The notes under the pieces were generated by a model that saw nothing but the letters and a program-made list of their open reading frames with translations, was not told the DNA's origin and made no database searches. Positions 1 to 6,282 of a stretch of 6,824 bases of DNA are shown here, one piece after another (the stretch's first letter is position 1; every line of letters starts with the position of its first letter). Both the position numbers and the translations under genes were made by a program. The stretch is from the NCBI GenBank assembly GCA_043818215.1, contig JBDRGC010000210.1, positions 1 to 6,824 on the forward strand, written 5' to 3'. This DNA comes from JBDRGC01 sp043818215. Its GTDB lineage: Bacteria > Chloroflexota > Anaerolineae > Anaerolineales > UBA11858.

Positions 1-2
1 AC

Positions 3-1304
3 GATTTACAGGTCAAAATTCAGGATACTCAGGATGATATAACCGATAAACAAGATGAATTGACCAATATGGTCAGCGCCCGGCAAATTGCAGATGCACA
101 GAATCAGATTGCTGCTTTTCAAACGAAGCTAAACACCTTGCAGAGCAATTACGCCAGCCTGTTATCCAACACACAACAGGGTGCTCTCAACACCTTGACG
201 GTGATTGAGCCAGCCTCCGTGCCCAGTAAACCTGTCGGCCCTGACATTCCTATGACGGTCCTGTCCTCTTTAGCGATAGGTTTTGTCCTGGCTGCCGCAG
301 CCGCATACTTGCTGGAGTACCTGGATAACTCCATCAAGGGTCCAGAAGATGTGAAGAAACTTAGTAATTTACCCACATTGGCGGGGATTGCTCATATAAG
401 CGGAGAACGATACCGAGATAAATTGATTACTGTGAAGCACCCTCGTTCACCGATTTCTGAAGCATACCGCTCTCTACGGACAAATATCCAATTCTCGACA
501 ATCGATCATCCCAACCGGGCGGTTTTATTGGTGACCAGTCCTAGCCCGACCGAGGGAAAAAGTGTTACTATAGCCAACTTAGGAGTAGTACTCGCTCAGG
601 CAGGGCACAAAACCCTGATTATCGATGCAGATCTGCGCCGGCCTGTCCAACACCGCATATTTCAATTATCGAACAAACATGGGATCACAGATTTCTTATT
701 GGAGGTAAATGAGGAAGAAATCCAGGATCAAATGCAAAGCCTTCTGAGTTGGTGTGTTCAGAAGACAGATGTCGACGGTTTGCATGTGATCACCAGCGGC
801 GCCTTACCGCCGAACCCTTCGGAGCTGTTAGGTTCTGAAAAGATGAAAAAAACCTTGTCCTCATTATCCAGGATTTATAATTATATCCTGCTGGATAGTC
901 CCCCAGGGTTGGTTGTAACGGATGCAGCTGTTTTGAGCGCCCAAGCGGATGGCGTGATCCTGGTACTAAATGCGGATTCGACTACCAAAAATCAATTGCA
1001 ACAGATTGTTGGACAATTTGATGGGATAAACAAAAAGTCTGGTCTACTCGGGGTTGTATTGAATGACCTGACTCATAAGCGGGACGGTTATTATTACAAT
1101 TACTACTATTACAAAAAGTCTTACTACTACAGGGAAGAAACCGCTGCTTATGACATGGAAGGCGGGAATGGTAGCGCCAGGGTTTTGAACAATAAGATTA
1201 TGAAGGGTTTATCGAGTATCTTTAATGGATCGCGCAGTCGTAATAAACCCCAAAAAATATCATCTTCTGGAAAAATCGATGATGAATCTCAAGAAATAGA
1301 TTGA
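3..1304 (+). CDS. Wzz-type polysaccharide co-polymerase fused to BY-kinase (tyrosine autokinase), 5'-truncated
   Basis: The frame is open to the left edge, so the true start and most of the Wzz domain lie outside; the TTG at 60 is not a convincing start. The visible part begins with the coiled-coil end of a Wzz domain. A Pro-rich PSKPVGP segment follows (about 222-240), then one membrane helix (about 255-315). The cytoplasmic kinase has the EAYRSLR oligomerisation motif (EX2RX2R, about 459-479), a Walker A stretch SPSPTEGKS (537-563), Walker A' LIIDADLRRP (615-644) and Walker B ILLDSPPG (885-908). The tail has ten tyrosines in fourteen residues (1089-1130), the usual autophosphorylation cluster. 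By family knowledge such proteins sit in the inner membrane and use cycles of Tyr phosphorylation to set polymerisation and export of capsule or exopolysaccharide. The only alternative is a ParA/MinD-like ATPase, which the Wzz portion and Tyr tail argue against. No clear terminator follows; the convergent gene ends 17 bases away. Confidence 0.93.
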   Translation, partial: DLQVKIQDTQDDITDKQDELTNMVSARQIADAQNQIAAFQTKLNTLQSNYASLLSNTQQGALNTLTVIEPASVPSKPVGPDIPMTVLSSLAIGFVLAAAAAYLLEYLDNSIKGPEDVKKLSNLPTLAGIAHISGERYRDKLITVKHPRSPISEAYRSLRTNIQFSTIDHPNRAVLLVTSPSPTEGKSVTIANLGVVLAQAGHKTLIIDADLRRPVQHRIFQLSNKHGITDFLLEVNEEEIQDQMQSLLSWCVQKTDVDGLHVITSGALPPNPSELLGSEKMKKTLSSLSRIYNYILLDSPPGLVVTDAAVLSAQADGVILVLNADSTTKNQLQQIVGQFDGINKKSGLLGVVLNDLTHKRDGYYYNYYYYKKSYYYREETAAYDMEGGNGSARVLNNKIMKGLSSIFNGSRSRNKPQKISSSGKIDDESQEID

Positions 1305-1321
1305 GTTGCAAAGCCCCCTTT

Positions 1322-1876
1322 TTATAATAGCTTCACCACCAAAACAGATAAAGCCTCCATCAAATCGCTGTAAATTGGAAAAGGTGGTAAGGCTCTAGCT
1401 TCAGGCAAATTCATTTGAGTTTCCCCTCGACCAGTCTTCACAAGTGCTACCCGTTTCAGGTTTGCTGCGATACCAGCCTGTAAATCGGTCAAAGTATCCC
1501 CAATCAGAATCGACCGGGTAAGTTCTATATCGAGTTCTCGAGCAGCCTGATATACCAATCCGGGCCTGGGTTTTCGGCATTCACAGTTGTCTCTAGGGGC
1601 GTGAGGGCACATATAAACCTTATCTATTCTGCCCCCAGTTTTGTGAATTTCATATAAAAGACGCTGGTTGATTTCCGTTGCTTGGTTATGGGTGATGATG
1701 CCTCTGCCAATTGCGGATTGGTTTGTGACAATTACAATTCTTAGGGGTAGATTGCGAATTTTAGCAAGTGCAGTCAATGCTTGCGGGTAAATATGAACAT
1801 CATCCCAAGAACGGACGTATTCAGCGCGATTTTCGATGATAACTCCATCACGATCAAGAAAAATTCCTGGTATCAT
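1322..1876 (-). CDS. HAD-family phosphatase, GmhB/HisB-N type (probable heptose-1,7-bisphosphate 7-phosphatase)
   Basis: This is a complete 184-residue protein, normal for the family. It starts at an ATG (1874-1876) and ends with TAA. Motif I is FLDRDGVI with D8 and D10 (nucleophile and general acid/base). Motif II is TNQSAIGRG (51-59). C90-P-H92 and C98-E-C100 form the zinc-binding loop typical of GmhB and HisB-N. RKP (101-103) supplies the motif III basic residue, and GDTLTD (126-131) is motif IV. Known relatives remove the 7-phosphate of D-glycero-D-manno-heptose 1,7-bisphosphate, or the phosphate of histidinol phosphate. The zinc-loop spacing (five residues between H92 and C98) is short and HisB-N-like, so the family motifs alone do not fix the substrate. 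The polysaccharide kinase next door favours the heptose role (inference). No ribosome binding site precedes the ATG, and the promoter position suggests a leaderless mRNA. Confidence 0.88.
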   Translation of the reverse strand: MIPGIFLDRDGVIIENRAEYVRSWDDVHIYPQALTALAKIRNLPLRIVIVTNQSAIGRGIITHNQATEINQRLLYEIHKTGGRIDKVYMCPHAPRDNCECRKPRPGLVYQAARELDIELTRSILIGDTLTDLQAGIAANLKRVALVKTGRGETQMNLPEARALPPFPIYSDLMEALSVLVVKLL

Positions 1877-1882
1877 GCTGGA

Positions 1883-1891
1883 ATTATAGCA
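1883..1891 (-). promoter_or_regulatory. Extended -10 promoter element (TGCTATAAT) for the HAD phosphatase
   Basis: Read on the - strand, TGC directly precedes a perfect TATAAT, which is an extended -10 element. Six bases separate the TATAAT from the ATG at 1876, so transcription would start at or within a base of the start codon, giving a leaderless mRNA. This fits the missing Shine-Dalgarno sequence. No good -35 is seen at 16-18 bases upstream, which an extended -10 can tolerate. Seen in sequence; activity is inferred. Confidence 0.6.
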
Positions 1892-1949
1892 TAGGCATCA
1901 GTATTATCATTTGGGTGTGTTTCATTCAGTTGAAAGCGCTGATTGAGTA

Positions 1950-1991
1950 GGGCGACATGTTTTCGTCGCCCGTATCGAAATCTAGCGATAC
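1950..1991. repeat. Two directly abutting perfect hairpins (REP-like palindromic element?)
   Basis: GGGCGAC (1950-1956) pairs with GTCGCCC (1965-1971) across an 8-base loop. The next base begins GTATCG (1972-1977), which pairs with CGATAC (1986-1991), again across an 8-base loop. Both stems are perfect and no base separates the hairpins. The surrounding GTAGGGCGA...TCGCCCGTA pattern reminds me of short palindromic repeats common in Chloroflexota and cyanobacterial intergenic regions (recall only). Other readings are a small RNA or a structured 5' leader. Neither stem is followed by a U-tract, so terminator function is unlikely. Confidence 0.55.
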
Positions 1992-2028
1992 TACCCGATC
2001 AAGGCGACATGTCTTGGTTTCGACACCT

Positions 2029-2053
2029 GCACTTGCAGTGCGGCGGCAAGTGC
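2029..2053. repeat. Perfect 8-base inverted repeat (hairpin)
   Basis: GCACTTGC (2029-2036) pairs with GCAAGTGC (2046-2053) across a 9-base loop. It interlocks with a direct repeat GCAGTGC at 2035-2041 and 2054-2060, which would allow alternative pairings. It lies 38 bases beyond the abutting hairpin pair and may be part of the same structured element. No T-rich run follows on either strand. Confidence 0.5.
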
Positions 2054-2204
2054 GCAGTGCCTGCATAGGTATACGCCGGAAAATCATCGGCTACTCAACC
2101 GGAGAAATGTCTTACTCCAACCCATTTGAAATGCACCCTTATCATTTCGTACGGAAATCCAAAACACTATTGTATTTCATCCTTCACAAGGCTCAAGTAG
2201 CATA

Positions 2205-3140
2205 ATGCTTACAAGCGTTCAACGAGGATTTGGTTCGTCAGTCTGTCCACATCTAGGAACGCGTAGTGACCCGGAAACCCACTTCGCTTTTACAACTCCA
2301 TCGAATTATTGTCATAAGACGGATCCGCCTGAACCGGTAAGCCTATCCCATCAGGACGCTTGCTGTTTAACGAAGCAATATCATAAATGTCCGGTCTACG
2401 GTCAAGCCTGGGAAGGATCTTTGCCTCCCGATATAGGCAGAGAACTGGAACAGACTCACATGGGAATGCCTGATCTTCCATGGGTTTGGATTTCATTACT
2501 GGGCGGTATAGGGCTTATCCTGGTTGTCGTCTTCCTGGTGTTCAATCCTTTTCGAAAAGCTCCCCCGGATAATGTTGGTAATGCGACGGCTGAAGCAATT
2601 ATCATGACTTCTACCACTGATTCGCAGCCAGAAGTTACGATAACACCGGCACCCACCCAAATGCCTTCTTTTACGCCCAGCCCCACCCCTATTCTTGTCC
2701 CAACGAATACAGCGACGGAGGTTCCAGATGTTTTAGCTACGGCAACCCCCTCTGCAACATCATCTATACCAACCCCTGGCCTAGAATTAATGACCCCCTT
2801 TGGCCCCAATGATGAATATGTGCTCCATAGGGTGTCGCCGGGGGAAAGTACCCCAATTCTAGTAGATCGTTATCTGACCTCAGCAGAGGTGATCTGGGCA
2901 GCTAATGTCATTGAAGGCAGCATCCGATTGGATCAGATTCTGGTCATTCTCCCCGGCCGGACAGATCCAACTGGTATTGAACTCTTCTATGTGATATTTG
3001 TGGAAGATGCTACCCAGGTGGAAGATCTGGCTTTACAAGCAGGCATCCCGCTTGCGGATCTTCTATACTTCAACGATTTGGGGGCTGGAGAGCAGATCCC
3101 AGCAGGCAGCTGGTTGATATATCCAGCATCACCCGATTGA
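2205..3140 (+). CDS. Membrane-anchored LysM-like protein with N-terminal four-cysteine module
   Basis: This 311-residue protein starts at the first ATG after an in-frame stop (2127-2129); the ribosome binding site is weak. Residues 14-64 form a compact Cys module: C14-PHLG, then DP at 22-23, C36, HQ at 49-50, C53/C54-LT and C62-PVY. The spacing suggests a small metal-binding or disulfide fold. Residues 92-113 are one hydrophobic membrane helix followed by FRK. Residues about 130-192 are a Thr/Pro/Ser-rich stalk. Two LysM-like units follow, about 203-250 (YVLHRVSPGES...ILVILPG) and 261-307 (FYVIFVEDATQ...WLIYP); both are divergent. By family knowledge LysM binds N-acetylglucosamine glycans. 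There is no signal peptide, so I infer the Cys module is cytoplasmic and the LysM-like units lie outside. Proteins of this layout are, to my knowledge, frequent in Chloroflexota and of unknown function. A strong terminator follows about 105 bases downstream. Confidence 0.85.
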   Translation: MLTSVQRGFGSSVCPHLGTRSDPETHFAFTTPSNYCHKTDPPEPVSLSHQDACCLTKQYHKCPVYGQAWEGSLPPDIGRELEQTHMGMPDLPWVWISLLGGIGLILVVVFLVFNPFRKAPPDNVGNATAEAIIMTSTTDSQPEVTITPAPTQMPSFTPSPTPILVPTNTATEVPDVLATATPSATSSIPTPGLELMTPFGPNDEYVLHRVSPGESTPILVDRYLTSAEVIWAANVIEGSIRLDQILVILPGRTDPTGIELFYVIFVEDATQVEDLALQAGIPLADLLYFNDLGAGEQIPAGSWLIYPASPD

Positions 3141-3244
3141 CGCGCCCTGTCTACAAATTGAAACTCTCATCGTACTGGCCGCAGGTGTGACACGGTGTAA
3201 CCCGAAAATTCCAGGCTTGATATCTGCATCTGTTCATTCAAGAA

Positions 3245-3283
3245 AGAAGCGATCCCCACAAGGAGTTGTGTGGATCGCTTTTT
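3245..3283. terminator. Strong intrinsic terminator, probably bidirectional
   Basis: AAGCGATCC (3247-3255) pairs with GGATCGCTT (3272-3280). After one C/T mismatch, CACAA pairs with TTGTG around a GGAG tetraloop. On the + strand the stem runs directly into TTTTT, ending the LysM-like gene (stop at 3140). On the - strand the stem is followed by TTCTTTCTTG, so it can also end the recombinase transcript, whose gene stops at 3305. It sits between the two convergent genes. Confidence 0.85.
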
Positions 3284-3304
3284 CGTTAACGAGAGAAGTA
3301 CAAA

Positions 3305-4186
3305 TCATCCCCGCTCCACCCTCTCCGCCAGATCATCGAAGGACGGCTCCGTGTAGATCATCACCGTATTCAAGTTCGTATGCCCCAACAATGCCGCCAA
3401 TCCGCGCAGGTCGTCAGGATTTCCCCGCAGGTAATTGTCGCTAAAAGTGTGCCGCAGGACGTGGGGGCCAAAGTTGTCTATCTTGGCAGCAAAAGCATAT
3501 TTATTCAGCATTCGCAACACCGCGCTGCGATCCTTCAACGGCCCCTGCTGTCCTATCCATAGATGAGCATTAGGGTCACCAGCATGGGGATGCCCGGCTA
3601 GATAAGCCATCAAAGCGGATCGCACCTCGGCTTTCAGGGGGACATTGCGCTGGTTGCTGCGTTTCCCCTTGCGCACCTTAACCCACCCAGAGCGTCCATT
3701 GATCTCCACATCCCCCACCTGCAAGGCAAGCAACTCAGCAACCCGCAACCCCGTGCCCACCAACATCTCCACAATAGCAATGTCGCGCAGATTCTCCCTC
3801 TGGTGGACAGCCCGTAGGAAGCAGCGTTGATCTTTCTGTGACAAGGCTTTGGGTTTGCGCCGCGGTAAGTCCAGGGTGTGAACGCTGGCCGTGGGATTGG
3901 TGCGCGCTATCTCCTGCTCTACTCCCCAATCGAAGAAGCGGGACAGCGCCACCAGGCGTTGGTTGATCGTGGACGGGGCAGCCTTCTCCACGGTTTGCTG
4001 GTAGGCCTTCCAATCGCGCACATCACGGGGAATGACAGCGGAGGGATCGAAGTCGCTATTGTAGGTGTCCCGGTTCCAGCGGATGTAATGAGCTAGCCCG
4101 CGGCGGTATGCTGCGATAGTGTGGGCGCTTTTCCCCTGCTGGTCAAGATAGTCAAGCCATTGTTTAACGGTTTCAGGAATTTCCAT
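3305..4186 (-). CDS. Tyrosine recombinase / phage-type integrase, XerC/XerD-like
   Basis: This is a complete 293-residue protein, close to the roughly 300 of XerC/XerD. Residues 1-90 are the N-terminal SAM-like core-binding domain (TVKQWLDYLDQQGKSAHTIAAY). The catalytic domain follows with every expected residue: R148 in TGLRVAEL, K173 in VRKGKR, H242 and R245 in HVLRHTF, H269 in LLGHTN and nucleophile Y278 in VMIYTE. This spacing almost matches XerD. The ATG at 4184-4186 is preceded by AAGGA about eight bases upstream, supporting the start. It breaks and rejoins DNA at short paired core sites through a 3'-phosphotyrosine. Its place at the end of a co-directional block with an abortive-infection pair suggests an island integrase rather than the housekeeping dimer-resolution Xer (inference). 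No arm-binding domain is evident. The sequence looks more GC-rich than the left half. Confidence 0.93.
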   Translation of the reverse strand: MEIPETVKQWLDYLDQQGKSAHTIAAYRRGLAHYIRWNRDTYNSDFDPSAVIPRDVRDWKAYQQTVEKAAPSTINQRLVALSRFFDWGVEQEIARTNPTASVHTLDLPRRKPKALSQKDQRCFLRAVHQRENLRDIAIVEMLVGTGLRVAELLALQVGDVEINGRSGWVKVRKGKRSNQRNVPLKAEVRSALMAYLAGHPHAGDPNAHLWIGQQGPLKDRSAVLRMLNKYAFAAKIDNFGPHVLRHTFSDNYLRGNPDDLRGLAALLGHTNLNTVMIYTEPSFDDLAERVERG

Positions 4187-4250
4187 TTTTAGTCCTTAGA
4201 TTATTATGGTGCATGGTTTTCGGGGCTTAGAGCCTGTTTTTCGGCCTTAG
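4187..4250 (-). repeat. Three phased copies of CTAAGGMCGAAAA upstream of the recombinase
   Basis: Read on the - strand, CTAAGGCCGAAAAA begins at 4250, CTAAGCCCCGAAAA at 4230 and CTAAGGACTAAAA at 4199. Start-to-start distances are 20 and 31 bases, close to two and three helical turns, so all copies would face one side of the DNA. The third is degenerate and contains the recombinase Shine-Dalgarno AAGGA, so a protein bound here could block expression. They may be an operator or accessory recombinase/excisionase sites. The remaining bases up to 4437 contain an A7 run (4324-4330) and short weak stems, but nothing I can name. Confidence 0.4.
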
Positions 4251-4437
4251 TTGTATCCTAAAAGGGTGTTTAGGGCAACAAAATCTCAGTTAGGTTGCGG
4301 TATTATGATGCGGATATTTAGGCAAAAAAAGGGGCTGGTTTGGGTTGTTGGGGGAAGTGTGTCTCCCGGCCTCCGAACGCGTTACGCCTTTATATATCGC
4401 CTGCCTGATTTTTCCTGATGCCACTGTTGGTGGAACG

Positions 4438-5334
4438 TTATTTGTCCCCCAAGCTGCTTACCAAACTGCGATAAACTTGATGCTCGCGGCCGTAGGGATC
4501 AGCAGCCAACCGTGCTTCCCATTCGGTCAACTCGCGGAGGAAGGCATAGGCTTGTTGTACACCTTGGACAATCTTATCAGGGGCAACGAACCGGTCAGGG
4601 CGTACCAGCCGGCTCAAGTCAGACCAATCGTACTTGCCTTCTGGCAAACCGTCCAAGAAAGCCGCAGGGTCAAAGAGATAGCGCGTCTCCCAACACTTGA
4701 TGACTGCGATCTGCCGTACCATACTCCGATCGTATGGTTGATGTGCTAATTGGTATAGATCATAAAGGTCACGCACGCGGCTGCGTTGGGCCGCAGCTCG
4801 AATCTTTTCACCGATGACTTCGTGCAGATTCAGCGCCGGTACATCGGGGGTATCCACGCCCATCCAGTCGAAATAGCGCTCATGGAGCAACGGGGTCGGG
4901 CGGACCGGCAACAGGGGCGGGGCGCGAAAACTGATCTGAACTCCAAAACGACCTGCGGTCATCCAATTATGACCATAAGTGACCTCAGCACCGCAACCAC
5001 GAGCATCATCGGTTACATAGTAATCGGCGCTGGGAATCGTAAATGTGAGGCCGTAATGGGTTTGGTCGTGCAAGAGACTGACCAGATCGAGCACCAGTGC
5101 ATCGGGAGTGGTATCGCCTGTGGCAGTAAAATCTAGGTCCAGGCTGAAGCGTCCAGTCTTGCCCAGAAAAAGTTTGCGGATGGCCGTGCCGCCTTTGAAT
5201 GCCAGGTAGCTGAACAAACCACCATCAGATAGAATACGCAGGACGTAGGCCAGAGTGATCTCTCGCTCTGCGATATCGAGGTCCACACCGGCATCAGAGG
5301 CGTACCATTGAACCAATCGTTTCTCGATCATCAC
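4438..5334 (-). CDS. abiEii: AbiEii/AbiGii-family nucleotidyltransferase toxin (type IV TA)
   Basis: This toxin of about 298 residues has the DUF1814/AbiEii nucleotidyltransferase layout. FKGGTAIRKL (46-55) is the nucleotide-binding Gly motif. RFSLDLDF (62-69) carries the metal-binding D66-x-D68 pair. EKI (176-178) and RDLYDLY (188-194, a DxxD) match the later conserved motifs. The C-terminal third is helical and variable. Family members transfer nucleotides, reported as GTP-binding in AbiE and as tRNA-modifying in related toxins, and arrest growth on phage infection; the exact substrate here is unknown. The start could be GTG (5332-5334) or ATG (5329-5331); I favour the ATG because GAGGTG lies five bases before it. 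The antitoxin stop TGA overlaps either start by one to four bases, which implies translational coupling. All key residues seem intact. Confidence 0.9.
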   Translation of the reverse strand: MMIEKRLVQWYASDAGVDLDIAEREITLAYVLRILSDGGLFSYLAFKGGTAIRKLFLGKTGRFSLDLDFTATGDTTPDALVLDLVSLLHDQTHYGLTFTIPSADYYVTDDARGCGAEVTYGHNWMTAGRFGVQISFRAPPLLPVRPTPLLHERYFDWMGVDTPDVPALNLHEVIGEKIRAAAQRSRVRDLYDLYQLAHQPYDRSMVRQIAVIKCWETRYLFDPAAFLDGLPEGKYDWSDLSRLVRPDRFVAPDKIVQGVQQAYAFLRELTEWEARLAADPYGREHQVYRSLVSSLGDK

Positions 5335-6155
5335 ATCACCTCTATCTCGGCTAATAACTCCCGGCGTGGGACATTGTCCACGATGTGCCAGGTGGCATCA
5401 TAGTTGCCACCAGTACCCCATTGACCCGTTCGGCCCAGGTAAGGGGTGCTTTTGCCAATGTTGGCCAAGAGCCGGTCTTGGGCTGTGGTTTCCAGGGGTA
5501 TATCAAGGAAATCGATCAGATAACCCAAACGCTGGACCAGAGCTTGAGACTCGACACGCAGTGCATAATCAGCCAGCCGTTTCCAATCGAATTGGCCCCG
5601 CCTCCGCCAGAGCATCGCGGCGATCTCTGGCACATCGCCAGCGTACTCCGGGCGATCAAGTGCGTCCACGAGTGTCTTTTCTGGTTCGGCCATCATGACT
5701 CGACTGCCATAGGCATCAACCTCGACCGCACCAAAGAATTTACGGTCCGGTTGGACAACCAGACGGTAGGATTTGCCGCGCACATTGAGCAACCGTCGGC
5801 CCTTACGCGCAGTAGTAGCGATATAGACGGTAGCGGCAGCCTGAGTGGAGAGGCCGTGGAAAAAGGCGGCGGTGGCAAATGAAAAGTAGTACGGCTTCAC
5901 CAGTGTGCTGCCGATGAACAACGGGTTGGTATCAGGAAAGGCGTGTGTACCGCGTTCCGCGGGGATCAGTTCATAAGTACCGGGAGTGATACGGGCCAAC
6001 CAACGATGTTGGGCCAAACGGTGGAGAATCTTCCGGGCGTGGTCATTGGAGCAATCCAGGATGGTCATGGTCTCTTCAATGGTGACCACTGGCTGCTTTT
6101 CCCACTCTAAGCGTAGGATGAGTTTAGATTCGAGGGGTGAGAGAGAACGGGACAT
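5331..6155 (-). CDS. abiEi: AbiEi-type antitoxin / transcriptional repressor (type IV TA)
   Basis: This 274-residue protein directly precedes and overlaps the AbiEii toxin. Residues about 5-65 form a winged helix-turn-helix (LESKLILRL...TIEETMTILDCSNDHARKILHRLAQHRWL), ending in a wing-like turn before PGTYELIP. The central part (about 85-170) shows the AbiEi pattern: PYYFSFATAAFFHGL, then VQPDRKFFG and EPEKTLVDALDRPEYAGDV. The start ATG (6153-6155) has a good AGGA ribosome binding site seven bases upstream. In characterised AbiE systems the antitoxin does not bind the toxin protein but represses the operon at inverted repeats and counteracts toxicity. A matching palindrome lies 35 bases upstream of this gene. 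AbiEi assignment is strengthened by the gene order; the family is sequence-diverse. Confidence 0.87.
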   Translation of the reverse strand: MSRSLSPLESKLILRLEWEKQPVVTIEETMTILDCSNDHARKILHRLAQHRWLARITPGTYELIPAERGTHAFPDTNPLFIGSTLVKPYYFSFATAAFFHGLSTQAAATVYIATTARKGRRLLNVRGKSYRLVVQPDRKFFGAVEVDAYGSRVMMAEPEKTLVDALDRPEYAGDVPEIAAMLWRRRGQFDWKRLADYALRVESQALVQRLGYLIDFLDIPLETTAQDRLLANIGKSTPYLGRTGQWGTGGNYDATWHIVDNVPRRELLAEIEVM

Positions 6156-6189
6156 TGGTATCCTGCTGCTACTTGAGTTATTCGCACTT

Positions 6190-6208
6190 TGTTACCATAA
6201 CGGTAACA
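6190..6208 (-). promoter_or_regulatory. Perfect inverted repeat, likely AbiEi operator
   Basis: TGTTACC and GGTAACA are perfect 7-base arms around a 5-base spacer. On the + strand the spacer motif ATAACG recurs just downstream (ATAACGGTAAC, then ATAACGTGAC), adding a degenerate half site. The palindrome lies between the predicted promoter and the antitoxin start, inside the predicted 5' leader. By analogy with known AbiEi repressors this is the expected autoregulatory site (inference). Confidence 0.6.
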
Positions 6209-6229
6209 TAACGTGACATACCTAAGAGA

Positions 6230-6258
6230 ATTGTACCCAATAAAAGGGAAGTTGACAA
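6230..6258 (-). promoter_or_regulatory. Sigma70-type promoter of the abiE operon
   Basis: On the - strand TTGTCA (6253-6258) is followed after exactly 17 bases by TACAAT (6230-6235); each hexamer matches the consensus at five of six positions. Transcription would start near 6223, giving a leader of about 67 bases that contains the inverted repeat at 6190-6208. Confidence 0.65.
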
Positions 6259-6282
6259 GTTAGCAGCCCAGTTAGCGGCCCA
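6259..6282. repeat. 12-base tandem duplication (GTTAGCRGCCCA x2)
   Basis: GTTAGCAGCCCA (6259-6270) is followed directly by GTTAGCGGCCCA (6271-6282), differing at one base. It touches the -35 box of the abiE promoter on its upstream side, so it could be an activator site. It could also be coding remnant, since the + strand frame from 6212 reads LAAQLAAQ here without a plausible start codon. Confidence 0.4.

Larger units (their letters stand above)
1877..2204. other. Gene-free region between divergent genes, with palindromic structure
   Basis: This 328-base stretch separates the HAD phosphatase from the LysM-like gene. It holds the phosphatase promoter at its left end, two adjacent hairpins (1950-1991), a third hairpin (2029-2053) and a 10-base direct repeat GGCGACATGT (1951-1960 and 2003-2012). 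An open frame of 82 codons (1957-2205) crosses all the hairpins, but its start lies in a hairpin loop, it has no ribosome binding site and it resembles nothing I know, so I do not call it a gene. No convincing promoter for the LysM-like gene is visible; TATCAT at 2140-2145 is a weak -10 candidate without a -35. Confidence 0.6.

Noticed and set aside
60..62. TTG at 60 as the start of the tyrosine kinase
   Set aside because: The frame is open upstream to the window edge and the visible part begins in mid Wzz domain, so the gene simply enters from outside.
1877..2204. CRISPR array or tandem repeats in the gene-free region
   Set aside because: Only one 10-base repeat pair and unrelated hairpins are present; there is no regular repeat-spacer pattern.
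1957..2205. 82-codon + strand open frame between the phosphatase and the LysM-like gene
   Set aside because: It starts in a hairpin loop, runs through all three hairpins, lacks a ribosome binding site and has a composition unlike its neighbours.
2456..2809. 117-codon - strand open frame of Val/Gly-rich composition
   Set aside because: It is the reverse reading of the Thr/Pro stalk and membrane helix of the LysM-like protein; low complexity produces long antisense frames.
3208..3245. CTTGA...TCAAG imperfect inverted repeat as a recombinase core site
   Set aside because: The arms are only five bases with a 17-base gap, unlike the 9-13-base arms and 6-8-base spacer of Xer-type core sites.
4421..4433. 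CCAC/GTGG hairpin after the toxin stop as a terminator
   Set aside because: A four-base stem with no T-run on the - strand is too weak to support.
4345..4749. 134-codon + strand open frame overlapping the toxin 3' end
   Set aside because: Most of it is antisense to the AbiEii C-terminus, and the rest lies in non-coding sequence without a start signal.
5385..5882. 165-codon + strand open frame
   Set aside because: It lies wholly antisense to the AbiEi antitoxin, whose domain pattern is clear; a shadow of GC-rich coding sequence.
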